In this document: positions 1 through 8,305 of the stretch, piece after piece
Layout: the number at the start of each line of letters is the position of its first letter
How positions within the stretch are numbered: position 1 is the stretch's first letter
The notes under the pieces: generated by a model
What the model was told of the DNA's origin: nothing
The model's input: the letters and a program-made list of their open reading frames with translations, nothing else
Database searches by the model: none
Program-made: the position numbers and the translations under genes
NCBI RefSeq assembly: GCF_020991365.1
Contig: NZ_JAJLRA010000010.1
Location: 62,001 to 126,000 of the forward strand
Origin: Streptacidiphilus sp. ASG 303
Lineage (GTDB): Bacteria > Actinomycetota > Actinomycetes > Streptomycetales > Streptomycetaceae
DNA: 64,000 bases
Reading direction: 5' to 3'

Positions 1-312
1 GCGCACCTCCCAGGCGTGCACCAGGTCGCTGCCGTGGTCGCGGGCGAGCCGCTCCAGCCGGGTCCGGACGGCCCGGTGCGGGGTGTCCGGTCCGCCGGCG
101 ACGACGAGGTCGAGGCCGTGGGCGGCGGCCCGCTCGACGAGCGGTGCCGGTCCGTCGACCCCCTGGGCGAAGAGCACCGGGTGGTGGCCGCGGCCGTGCA
201 GGGTGCGGGCGATGTCGACGGCGTTGATCTGGGCGCCGCCGAGGGCGAGGTTGTTGAGGTGGACGAGGACGCGCAGGCCGTCGCGCGGCGCCGCCCCGGC
301 ACGTGACGGCAC
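1..312 (-). CDS. Glycosyltransferase family 4, N-terminal part (cut by window edge)
   Basis: Only the first 104 codons are present; the gene continues beyond base 1. After a short tail the product reads LRVLVHLNNLALGGAQ followed by INAVDIARTL, the typical first beta strand and GGA(Q/E) nucleotide-sugar loop of a GT-B, family 4 glycosyltransferase, and ends in DLVHAWEVR (a 'DLVHxH'-like strand). The GTG start at 312 lies 1 nt after the stop of the ABC ATPase gene and has GGAGG 6 nt upstream, so it is translated as the third gene of the exporter operon. It probably adds a sugar to the exported polysaccharide; donor and acceptor cannot be inferred from this fragment. Confidence 0.82.
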   Translation of the reverse strand, partial: MPSRAGAAPRDGLRVLVHLNNLALGGAQINAVDIARTLHGRGHHPVLFAQGVDGPAPLVERAAAHGLDLVVAGGPDTPHRAVRTRLERLARDHGSDLVHAWEVR

Positions 313-313
313 G

Positions 314-1507
314 TCAGTCCTCCCAGTGGTGGGGGACGAAGACGGGCGCGGCCAGCACCACGGCGCGCGGCGGGGTGTCCAGCACCGGCCCGAAGACGTC
401 GAACTGGCCCGCGGAGTGCCAGCTCATCAGGGTGCCGCCGTCGGTGCGGCCGATGCCGTAGACGCCGGTCCACAGCGTGTACCGGCCGCGCGGCAGCGGC
501 AGCCGGGGGATGGTGCAGGTGACGGTGCGGTCCTCGCCGGTGAGCCGCACCTCGTGGCTGATCTGGAAGACCGGGCTGGCGGTCCCCTCGCTGACCCCGA
601 GGTGGAGGGTGGCGTCGCCGCGGTAGTCGCCGCCGAGGTGCAGGTCGACGGTCATCGGCTCGTCGGTGAGGAGGTTCTCCCGGTCGGCGCCGCGGATCTC
701 GTACTTGAGCAGCTGCAGCGGCTCGCCGGCGCGGGCGCCCGCCTCCGACTGGGCCTCGATGGAGTCGCGGTAGCCGGCCATGGCCTCGCGGATGCCGGCG
801 TCGACCCGGACGGTGCCCTGCTCCAGCCACACGCCGCGGGTGCAGACGGACTCCACGGCGGGCAGGTCGTGGGAGACGAAGACCAGGGTGGTGCCCTGGT
901 CGAGGACCTCGCGCATGCGGTCCAGGCAGCGCTGCTGGAAGACGGCGTCGCCGACCGCCAGCACCTCGTCGACGAGGAGGACGTGCGGCTCCAGGTAGGC
1001 GGCGACGGCGAAGCCGAGCCGCATCTGCATGCCGGAGGAGTAGAACTTCACCTGCCGGTCGATGGCGCCGCCGAGCCGGGCGAACTCCACGATGTCGTCG
1101 AACCGCCCGGCGACCTCGCGGCGCCGCAGGCCGAGCAGGGCGCCGAAGAGGTAGATGTTCTCCCGCCCCGTCAGGTCGGGGTGGATGCCGGCCCGGATCT
1201 CGATCAGGGCGCCGATGCGGCCGCGCACGTCGATGCCGCCCGCGTACGGGTACATGACCCGGGTCAGCATCTTCAGCAGGGTGGACTTGCCCGAGCCGTT
1301 GGAGCCGATCAGGCCGACGGACTCGCCGGGCCCGATGTGCAGGTTGACGTCCCGCAGCGCCCAGCGCCAGTCCTCGCCGCGCCGCCCGCGCAGGCGGCGG
1401 CCCGCCGCCTCGACCCGGTCGCGGAGCAGCATGCGCTGCTGGTCGGCGCGGAAGCGCTTCCAGACGTGCTCGGTGCGGATGGTCCCGTCGGGCAGCTCAC
1501 GCGACAT
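314..1507 (-). CDS. Polysaccharide/teichoic-acid export ABC transporter, ATP-binding subunit (Wzt/TagH type)
   Basis: 397 residues. Seen: Walker A GSNGSGKST at about 68-76, ABC signature YSSGMQ at 156-161, Walker B LLVDE at 177-181 and H-loop His about 213, in the order of an ABC ATPase. The segment FYSSGMQMRLGFAVA and the about 150-residue beta-rich C-terminal domain after residue 240 are typical of Wzt/TagH/RfbE proteins, where that domain can bind the polymer end. The ATG at 1507 lies inside the end of the permease gene (11-nt overlap), so the two subunits are translationally coupled. Role: energises export of an undecaprenyl-linked polymer across the membrane. Whether the substrate is teichoic acid or another glycan is inference. 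Confidence 0.93.
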   Translation of the reverse strand: MSRELPDGTIRTEHVWKRFRADQQRMLLRDRVEAAGRRLRGRRGEDWRWALRDVNLHIGPGESVGLIGSNGSGKSTLLKMLTRVMYPYAGGIDVRGRIGALIEIRAGIHPDLTGRENIYLFGALLGLRRREVAGRFDDIVEFARLGGAIDRQVKFYSSGMQMRLGFAVAAYLEPHVLLVDEVLAVGDAVFQQRCLDRMREVLDQGTTLVFVSHDLPAVESVCTRGVWLEQGTVRVDAGIREAMAGYRDSIEAQSEAGARAGEPLQLLKYEIRGADRENLLTDEPMTVDLHLGGDYRGDATLHLGVSEGTASPVFQISHEVRLTGEDRTVTCTIPRLPLPRGRYTLWTGVYGIGRTDGGTLMSWHSAGQFDVFGPVLDTPPRAVVLAAPVFVPHHWED

Positions 1508-2384
1508 CGGCGATCCCCGTCTCGAGCTTCTTGAAGATGAGGTAGCCGCCCACCAGGAAGACCACCGAGCTGGCGGCCGCGACGAGGGTCAGCCGGGCGT
1601 CGGGCGCGTCGCCGTACAGCAGCGCCCGGCGGTAGCCCTCGATGACCGCGCCCAGCGGGTTGAGGGCGACGTAGAGCTCCTGGAGGCGATGCGGGATCTT
1701 GGCGAGGGGGTAGGCGACCGGGGTGGCGAAGACGCCCATCTGCGTGATGATCGGCAGCAGGTGCCGGACGTCCCGCAGGTAGACCACGGCGACGGAGAGG
1801 ACCAGCGCCACGCCGTAGGTGAAGGCGAACTGGACCGCCAGCAGCGGCAGCACCCAGGCGGCGGTGGCGGCGGGCGCCGTCCAGAAGGCCAGGAACATCA
1901 CGCCGAGGACGCCGACGCCGATCAGCATGTCGACGGCGGCCACCAGCATGGTCGCCAGCGGGAAGACCTCGCGCGGGCAGTAGACCTTGTTGAGCAGGCT
2001 GAGGTTGTTGGCCAAGGAGAGCGCACCCTGGTTCATGGTGTTGCTGAAGAACTGCCAGACGATCAGGCCGACGTAGGCGAAGAGCGCGTAGGGGGCCGTC
2101 CCGGTGTCGATCCTGACGGCGCGGTGGAAGACCAGGGTGAAGATGGCGCAGAGCGCGAGCGGCGTCAGCACCGCCCAGGCGAAGCCGAGCACCGCCTGCT
2201 TGTAGCGGGCCCTGAGGTCCCGCTCGGCCAGGGCGCGGACCAGTTCGCGCGACGCCCACAGCTCGCGGGCCACCGTGGCCGGCCGCAGGCGGCGCCTGAA
2301 CACCGTGCCGGGCAGCGGCCCGTCGGCGACCGCGGCGCCTTCCCCGGCGCGCACGTCGACGACCTGTGCGTTGCGTCCCCCCAC
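1497..2384 (-). CDS. Polysaccharide export ABC transporter, permease subunit (Wzm/TagG type, ABC-2)
   Basis: 295 residues from the GTG at 2384. The reading frame is open far upstream, but that extension is Pro/Arg-rich antisense to another gene, so the start is placed where membrane-protein sequence and an upstream AAGGCGGAGG element appear. After a basic cytoplasmic tail (RELVRALAERDLRARYKQ) come six hydrophobic segments; AVLTPLALCAIFTLVFHR and AYPLAKIP are typical of ABC-2 exporters of the Wzm/TagG/KpsM group. It partners with the overlapping ATPase. The exact start is uncertain by a few codons because the SD spacing is short. Confidence 0.9.
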   Translation of the reverse strand: MGGRNAQVVDVRAGEGAAVADGPLPGTVFRRRLRPATVARELWASRELVRALAERDLRARYKQAVLGFAWAVLTPLALCAIFTLVFHRAVRIDTGTAPYALFAYVGLIVWQFFSNTMNQGALSLANNLSLLNKVYCPREVFPLATMLVAAVDMLIGVGVLGVMFLAFWTAPAATAAWVLPLLAVQFAFTYGVALVLSVAVVYLRDVRHLLPIITQMGVFATPVAYPLAKIPHRLQELYVALNPLGAVIEGYRRALLYGDAPDARLTLVAAASSVVFLVGGYLIFKKLETGIADVA

Positions 2385-2550
2385 GGACCTCCGCCTTTCC
2401 GTCCCCCGGCGGTCCCCCCGGACCCGGGTCTGCGGTTCCGGGTCCACTGTGGCACAGAGTGTGCGCGACCGGAGGCGGTTCGGTGAACGTGATCGACACT
2501 CGGTGCGGACCGCCCGGCCGGCGGGGCGGGGTGCGGCGGACCGTCCGGGG

Positions 2551-2598
2551 CGGGACGGGGCGGGACGGGGCGGGACGGGGCGGGACGGGGCGGGACGG
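2551..2598. repeat. 10-bp tandem repeat (CGGGACGGGG, about 4.8 copies)
   Basis: Perfect tandem copies of CGGGACGGGG lie immediately downstream of the stop codon of the LAL-like gene and upstream of the ABC operon. The tract is simple-sequence DNA of the kind that changes length by slippage. It has no coding sense in any frame. Its position at the end of a gene that lacks its expected C-terminal domain is noteworthy. Confidence 0.9.
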
Positions 2599-2607
2599 AC
2601 CGCCGCC

Positions 2608-5586
2608 TCAGCGCCGCTCCGGCTCCCGCCGGCCGGACGGGGCGGGCGGACCGGACGGGGCCGGCGGACCGCCCACGACGCGCAGGAGGCGCGGCGGCAG
2701 GCCGGCGGCGGCGAGTTCGGCCCGCGCGCGCTCCGCCAGGCCGTCCGCGCCGCACCGCACCGCCAGGTCGGCCCCCAGGTACAGGGGCTCCGCGGCCTCG
2801 CCGGGGCGGCCGGCCAGGCGCCGCGCCCGCGCGAGGTCCACCAGCGCCTCCGCGTACCCGTGGAGGTCGGGCGAGCACCGGAGGTGGGCCACGGCCTCCT
2901 CCAGCAGCGCGGCGGCCTCCCGGTCGTCGGCGGCCACGGCGGCGGCGGTGCGCAGGGCGTGGCCGACCGCGGTGGGCGTGCCCTGGCGGCGGGCGCGCCC
3001 CAGGGCCTGCGCGGCGAGGCGGCGGGCGGCGGCGGGGTCCTCGTGCGCGAGGGCCAGGGCCAGGTGCCCGGCCCAGGGGCACCAGGTGGGGTTGAGGGCG
3101 CCCTTGGCCTCCATCCGCCGCCCCACCTCGGAGAGTTCGGCGGCGGCCGCGGCGTGGCGGCCGCGGGCGAGGTGCAGGCGGCCGACCACGGTCTGCGGGT
3201 CGGGGAAGACGACGGCGCGGGGGAACGGCGGCCCGAAGTCGTGGGCGTCGGCGACCTGCTGGGCCTCGTCCGTGCGGCCGCGGGAGAGCAGGACGTCGAC
3301 GAGCAGGCCGACCGCGTACCACTGGGCGGGCACCCGGGGGCCGACGCGGTCGGCGAGCCGCACGCCCTCCCGGGCGCAGGCCTCCGCCTCGTCGAGCCTG
3401 CCGCGGCGGAAGCGCACCAGCCCGAGCAGGGTGAAGGCGAAGGAGAGGTGGGCGCCGCTCCAGCCGGACCGCTCGCACTCGGCGACGGCCGCGGTGAACA
3501 TCTGCTCCGCCCGGTGGGGCTGGTCCGCGTACAGGAAGGAGAGCGCGGCGACACTGGGCAGTTCGAAGCCCCAGTCGGGGTCGGTGTAGTCCAGGGCGGG
3601 GCGCGGCGCGGGCAGCCCGCCGGGACGGTCGGTCCCGGCCGGCGGCGGCCCGGCGTCCGGGAGCGGCACGCCGGAGGGCGCGGGGACGAGGGGCGGCCCG
3701 TCGGGGCGCCGGGGCCCGGACGCGGCGGGCCGGCACGCGGGGGGCCCGGGGTGCGGCGCCTCGCAGGACGGCAGGCCGAGGGCCCGCTCGGCGGCGGCGA
3801 CCGCGGTGGCCGCGGGCTCGCCCCGGACGGTGGCGTCCCACGCGCGCAGGCACAGGACGGCGCGCTCGCCCTCGGTGCGGCCGCCCAGGTGGGCGGCGAG
3901 CCGGGCGAGGCGGCGGGAGCGGGCGGGCCCCCCGTCCTCCGCGGTGTCGAAGACCTGCCACAGGAAGTGGGCGGCCTGCAGCCGCAGCCGGGCGCGGTGG
4001 GAACCGGCGCGGGCCGCCTCCGCACCGACGACGTCCGCGGCCTCCTGCATCCGGTCGCAGTGGGCGAGCGCCTGGGCGAGGCGGAAGGCGATGTCCTCGC
4101 GCAGGTCGGGGTCCAGGTCCGGCTCGGCGAGGGCGGCGGTCAGGTGGTTGACCGTGACGGCGGGCTCGGTCAGCAGGGCCGAGCAGCCCAGCTCGTACAG
4201 GACCTCGGCGCGGACCTCGGGGGCCGGGGGCTCGCGCAGGGCCCGCTCCAGGCAGCGGCGCGCCGCCTCGGGGGCGCCCGCGCGGAGGTGCTCGCGGGCG
4301 GCGGCGCGCAGCCGCCCGACGGTGACGCCGTCGCCCTCGGGGTGGGTCTCCAGCAGGTGGCGGGCGGCGGCCGCCGTGCCGAGCCCGGCGTCGTCGACGG
4401 CCCAGGCCGCCTGCCCGTGCAGGGCGGTGCGGGTGGGCGCCGGGATGGCGCGGTAGACGGCGGTCGCGATGAGCGGGTGGACGAACTCCAGGGTGGCGGT
4501 GCCGGTGAGGATGCGGGCGGTGCGCAGCCGGTCCACCGCGTCGACCGCCTCGGCGGAGCCCAGTCCGGCGACGGCCGCGGCGAGGCCGGGCGAGATCTCG
4601 GTGCCGAGCACCGCCGCGGCCCAGGCGAGCCGCACCGCGGCGTGCCCGAGGCGCTCCAGGCGGCGGACCAGGCCGGTGCCGCGGGCCGTGGCGGCGAGGT
4701 CGCGCAGCAGCGGCGCGGCGCCGGGGACGGGGGCGAGGCCCCGGTCCTGGACCATCGCGACCAGTTCGACCGCCTCGTACGGGTTGCCGCCGGTGACCGT
4801 CCAGCACTCCTGGCAGAAGGCGTCGTCGGCGTCGTCGCCCAGGGTGCTGCGGACCAGGCCGGCCACGGCGTCCGGGCTGAGGGCGGTGAGGGCGATGGGG
4901 CGGGCGCCGCGGCCGGTGACCAGGTCGCGGAAGCCCTCGGTCCCGCCGGGCACCTCCTCGGGCCGGTAGCCGAGGACGACGAGGACGGGCAGCTCCCGGA
5001 TGCGGACCGCGAAGGCGGCGAGCCAGGCGAGGGACTCCGCGTCGGCCCAGTGGGTGTCGTCCAGGACGACGACGACCGGCGGTCCGTGCACGGCGAGGCG
5101 GGTGACCACCCAGTCCAGCCCGTCGCGGACGCCCTGCGGGTCGGGGGGCGCGCCGTCGGCGCGGGCCGTGACGCCGACGGCGGGGCCGGCGACCTCGTAC
5201 CAGCCCCCGAACAGCTCCCGGCACTCGGCCTCGGTGCGGGAGACGAGGAGGGGCTGCAGGAGCTGGCGCACGACGTGGAACGGGACGGTCCGCTCCTGCT
5301 CGCTGCCGCGGGCGGAGAGCACGGTGCAGCCGCGGGCGGTCGCGGCGCGGCGCACCTCGGCGAGGAGGGTGGTCTTGCCGAGGCCGGCGGCGCCGCTGAA
5401 GAGCAGCAGGCCGCCCAGCCCGGTGCCGTCCCCGGTCCCGCCGCGCAGGCGGTCCACGGCATCGCGGACGGCGGCCAGCTCCCGGTCCCGCTCGTACAGC
5501 GGCGGCCGGGGCACGGCGGACGCGGCCGGCGGGCGCTCCGCGCGACCGGCCGCCGCCCCTGACGCCGCGGTCGTCTCCGACACCAC
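2608..5586 (-). CDS. LAL-type AAA ATPase/TPR regulator lacking a C-terminal LuxR helix-turn-helix
   Basis: 992 residues from tandem GTG codons, preceded by GAGGAGAGG. Seen: an Orc1/AAA-like module beginning LYERDRELA, Walker A GAAGLGKTT about 65-73, Walker B VVVVLDD plus HWAD at about 171-182, then a long helical TPR-like region broken by a Pro-rich insert at about 630-690. This is the architecture of large ATP-binding LuxR (LAL) regulators. Those normally end with a helix that runs into 'LTxxExRVAxLxAxG', the HTH. Here the chain reaches AGLPPRLLRVVGG and then stops in Pro/Arg-rich low complexity; no HTH is present in any frame downstream. It may act as a signalling ATPase without DNA binding, or be a truncated regulator. 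Its place in a polysaccharide locus suggests, but does not prove, a role there. Confidence 0.85.
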   Translation of the reverse strand: MVSETTAASGAAAGRAERPPAASAVPRPPLYERDRELAAVRDAVDRLRGGTGDGTGLGGLLLFSGAAGLGKTTLLAEVRRAATARGCTVLSARGSEQERTVPFHVVRQLLQPLLVSRTEAECRELFGGWYEVAGPAVGVTARADGAPPDPQGVRDGLDWVVTRLAVHGPPVVVVLDDTHWADAESLAWLAAFAVRIRELPVLVVLGYRPEEVPGGTEGFRDLVTGRGARPIALTALSPDAVAGLVRSTLGDDADDAFCQECWTVTGGNPYEAVELVAMVQDRGLAPVPGAAPLLRDLAATARGTGLVRRLERLGHAAVRLAWAAAVLGTEISPGLAAAVAGLGSAEAVDAVDRLRTARILTGTATLEFVHPLIATAVYRAIPAPTRTALHGQAAWAVDDAGLGTAAAARHLLETHPEGDGVTVGRLRAAAREHLRAGAPEAARRCLERALREPPAPEVRAEVLYELGCSALLTEPAVTVNHLTAALAEPDLDPDLREDIAFRLAQALAHCDRMQEAADVVGAEAARAGSHRARLRLQAAHFLWQVFDTAEDGGPARSRRLARLAAHLGGRTEGERAVLCLRAWDATVRGEPAATAVAAAERALGLPSCEAPHPGPPACRPAASGPRRPDGPPLVPAPSGVPLPDAGPPPAGTDRPGGLPAPRPALDYTDPDWGFELPSVAALSFLYADQPHRAEQMFTAAVAECERSGWSGAHLSFAFTLLGLVRFRRGRLDEAEACAREGVRLADRVGPRVPAQWYAVGLLVDVLLSRGRTDEAQQVADAHDFGPPFPRAVVFPDPQTVVGRLHLARGRHAAAAAELSEVGRRMEAKGALNPTWCPWAGHLALALAHEDPAAARRLAAQALGRARRQGTPTAVGHALRTAAAVAADDREAAALLEEAVAHLRCSPDLHGYAEALVDLARARRLAGRPGEAAEPLYLGADLAVRCGADGLAERARAELAAAGLPPRLLRVVGGPPAPSGPPAPSGRREPERR

Positions 5587-5748
5587 CGCGCCCCTCTCCT
5601 CGTCAGCGCTCTGCGGGGGATGGTACTGACAAAACGGCCGGAGGGAGGGCGGTTCGGCCGCCCGCGGTGTGCGGACCGGGTGCAGGGTTCCGGCCGGAAG
5701 GGGACCGGAGGCGTCCGGGAGCCGGCGGGCGGGCCGGGGAGCGGGGCG

Positions 5749-6681
5749 TCACCGCCCGGGGGAGGGACCGCCGGTCCCGGCGGGCGGCGCCCGCCCCCAG
5801 GCGGTGAGCATGCCCGGGGAGAGGTCGGCGAGACCCGGCGAGGAGAGGTGGGCGAGGGCCTCGTCCAGCTCGGCGGGGTCCAGCCGGCCGGGGGCGGTCA
5901 GGGCCTCGCGCATCCTGGTCCAGGTCTCCCGCCAGAAGGCGGTGATCGGGGCGTCGGCGGTCAGCGGCGGCACGTGGATCTCCGCGCCCACGTCCGCCAG
6001 TCCCAGGGCGCTCAGCTGCTGCGGGTAGCGGGTCACCCGCGTGATGTCGGTGCCGATGGTCTCCCGCAGCGCCTCCCACATGGCCCCCATGGCCCGGCGG
6101 TAGGCCGCGTTCGGCGATCCGGCCGTGGTCAGGTCGACCGCGTCGCCCACCACGAGCCACCCTCCGGGCGCCAGCCAGCCGGCCAGGCGGGCCAGCACCT
6201 CGTCGCGCCCGGGCAGGTGCATGAGCACGAAGCGGGCGTGGACCAGGTCGAACCTGCCGGGGTCCAGGCCGGGGTCGGTGAGGTCCGCGGCGAGCGTGCG
6301 CAGCCGGCCGCCGGGCGGCGCCGGGAGGAAGCGCACGTCGCGGTCGAGGGCCAGCACCTCCGCACCGGCCTCCTCCGCCAGCCAGGCGGCGACGGTGCCC
6401 GTCCCGGCGCCCACGTCCAGGCAGCGCAGGCCCGGTCCGGCGCCGAGCGCGAGCAGGCGGGCCCGGGTCACCGCGTCGTAGGCCTCGGCGCCGTGGTCGA
6501 TGCGGGCGGCCTCACCCGTGCGGTCGGGCGGGAAGAGGTCCCGGCCGTAGCGCCCCGCACCGGCCGCTCCCCCGGCGTCCGGCGGCGGGCCGGGCGGCCG
6601 CGACGGCGCGGAGGGCGGTGACGGGGCGGGCGGCGGGGCGGAGGGCCGCGACGGCGGGGAGGGCTCCGAGGGCTCGGGCAT
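5749..6681 (-). CDS. Class I SAM-dependent methyltransferase
   Basis: 310 residues from the ATG at 6681, which sits 8 nt after GAGAGG; a GTG nine bases upstream has no room for a ribosome site. A Pro/Ser-rich N-terminus of about 40 residues precedes a Rossmann methyltransferase domain: motif I CLDVGAGTG at about 87-95, the acidic end of strand 2 ALDRD, motif LAPGGWLVVGD. The C-terminal part has an aromatic substrate-binding region (ITAFWRETWTRM). It resembles UbiE/MenG-like small-molecule methyltransferases. Its location between polysaccharide genes makes sugar or lipid-carrier methylation possible, but the substrate is not shown by the sequence. Confidence 0.85.
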   Translation of the reverse strand: MPEPSEPSPPSRPSAPPPAPSPPSAPSRPPGPPPDAGGAAGAGRYGRDLFPPDRTGEAARIDHGAEAYDAVTRARLLALGAGPGLRCLDVGAGTGTVAAWLAEEAGAEVLALDRDVRFLPAPPGGRLRTLAADLTDPGLDPGRFDLVHARFVLMHLPGRDEVLARLAGWLAPGGWLVVGDAVDLTTAGSPNAAYRRAMGAMWEALRETIGTDITRVTRYPQQLSALGLADVGAEIHVPPLTADAPITAFWRETWTRMREALTAPGRLDPAELDEALAHLSSPGLADLSPGMLTAWGRAPPAGTGGPSPGR

Positions 6682-6826
6682 GGCGTGCACCTCTCCTCGC
6701 GTCGGGACACGACAGCACCAGCGTCCGCCCGCGGTCCGGCGTTGTCGATCCGGACGGGGCGGCGGGGGCGGAGGGGCCTTGCGGGAAGGGGCGCCGGAGG
6801 TCCCCGCGGGGAACGGGGGTGACGGC

Positions 6827-7927
6827 CTACCGGCCCGCGGCGACCTCGGCGACCAGCGCCTGCCAGGCGTCGGCGACGACGCCCAGCTCGAAGCGGTCCA
6901 GGGCGCGGCGGCGGGCGGCGGCGCCCAGGGCGGTGCGGTCGCCGCCGAGGACCTTGCCCAGGCCGTCGGCGAGGGCCTGCGCGTCGCCGGGCGGCACCAG
7001 GACGCCGGTCACCCCGTCGACGACCGCCTCCCGGACCCAGCCGACGTCGGTGGCGACGGCGGGCAGGGCGGCCAGGGCCGCCTCGATGAGGACCCCGGGC
7101 ACGCCCTCGCTGTCGCTGCCGAGCACGAGGGCGTCGGCGGCGCGGTAGAGGACGGCGGGGTCGGGCAGTCCGCCGAGGAAGTGGATCCGGCCGGGTGCGA
7201 GGACGGCGGCGTGCTCCTCGAGTGCGGCGCGCAGCGGCCCCTCCCCCGCGACCGCGAGGTGGGCGCCGGGGGTGCGGGTGACCGCGTCGACGGCGAGGTC
7301 GACGCGCTTCTCCGGGGCGAGGGCGCCGACGGCGGCGGCCAGCGGCACGTCGGGCGGCAGGCCGAGGGCACGGCGGGCGGCGAGCCGGTCCCCGGGGCCG
7401 CCGGCGGGCGGGTACCGGTCGGCGGCGCGGCCGTTCGGGATGGTGCGGACCCGTTCGGGGCGGAGCCGGAAGTGCTCCAGCAGCACCTCGCGGGCGCCGT
7501 CGGACAGGGCCGTGACGGCGGCCGCCCGGCGGAGGGCGGCGGCGACCCGCAGGCGCCGGGCGGGGGTGGCGGTCCAGTGGCGGGGGTCGCCGATGCCGAC
7601 GTACACGAAGGGGGTGCGGCTGCCGAGCAGGGCGGCGGCGCAGGCGGGCAGGGTGCTGGAGCCGTGGGCGACGACGACGTCGGCGCGGGCCGCGGCGGCG
7701 CGCAGGGCGCGGAGGGTCGCCGGGTGGAAGCGGGCGGGGCCGAGGACCGGCAGCGGGTCGCCGGCGGGGGCGTCGGGGTGGGGCTGGAGGGCGGCGACGG
7801 CGCTCGGGGCGCCGCGGGCGAGGAGTTCGCCGTGCAGGTCGCGGGCGAGGTTCTGGGCACCGCGTCGGCGGGGGTCGGTCACCAGGTGGAGGACGCGGGG
7901 GCACTCGGCGGGCGCGGTGTCGGGCAC
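6827..7927 (-). CDS. Glycosyltransferase family 4
   Basis: 366 residues from a GTG at 7927 with AGGG upstream. Two Rossmann (GT-B) halves are visible: N-terminal RVLHLVTDPRRRGAQ (sugar-acceptor side), and C-terminal AVGALAPEKRVDLAVDA and AVAGEGPLRAALE. The EX7E retaining motif is present as EGVPGVLIEA at about 274-283. This family uses a nucleotide-sugar donor and works at the cytoplasmic face of the membrane. It diverges from the glycosyltransferase at 8306, with a 378-bp region between. Sugar specificity is unknown. Confidence 0.92.
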   Translation of the reverse strand: MPDTAPAECPRVLHLVTDPRRRGAQNLARDLHGELLARGAPSAVAALQPHPDAPAGDPLPVLGPARFHPATLRALRAAAARADVVVAHGSSTLPACAAALLGSRTPFVYVGIGDPRHWTATPARRLRVAAALRRAAAVTALSDGAREVLLEHFRLRPERVRTIPNGRAADRYPPAGGPGDRLAARRALGLPPDVPLAAAVGALAPEKRVDLAVDAVTRTPGAHLAVAGEGPLRAALEEHAAVLAPGRIHFLGGLPDPAVLYRAADALVLGSDSEGVPGVLIEAALAALPAVATDVGWVREAVVDGVTGVLVPPGDAQALADGLGKVLGGDRTALGAAARRRALDRFELGVVADAWQALVAEVAAGR

Positions 7928-8305
7928 GGCCACACCCTGGCACAGCGGGCGGCCGGGCACAGCCGGTTCGGCGGGCCGGCGGTCCTTCCGGGGCACGGAG
8001 TGACCGGGAACGGTCCGGACGGGGCCGGGCCGGATCGGGTCGGGGCCCGGAGGGGACCGCTTCCGAGCGCGGACGGCGCCCCTCCGGCGCCCCGGGACGG
8101 CGTCCGCGCCGCGGCGACACCCGGCCGCGGGGGCACGGGGACACGCAGCCGCAGGAACACGCGGTCGCGAGAACACGCGGTCGCAGGAACACACATTCGG
8201 CAGCGTACGGCGCACCGGCCTGCGATGCTGGGGCGGCGATCGCGCCGCCGGGCCCCGCACGGCCCCGCGCGCGTCGCGCGGGGGCACCGAGGGGGGACGC
8301 GGCAC
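7928..8305. promoter_or_regulatory. Divergent intergenic region between two glycosyltransferase genes, with 3 x 16-bp tandem repeat and a start-proximal hairpin
   Basis: No gene is seen here. Three consecutive 16-bp units (consensus GCGGTCGCAGGAACAC) occupy 8145-8192, the first being the most divergent; such spaced repeats about 110-160 bp upstream of a start are candidate regulator sites. A 9-bp perfect hairpin (CCCCGCGCG / CGCGCGGGG, 3-nt loop) at 8263-8283 ends a few bases before the SD of the gene at 8306 and could affect its translation. No clear -10/-35 pair was recognised. Confidence 0.6.

Noticed and set aside
2384-2607. A separate or frameshifted LuxR HTH after the LAL-like gene
   Set aside because: I translated the region in the minus-strand frames and found only low-complexity sequence and the GC repeat.
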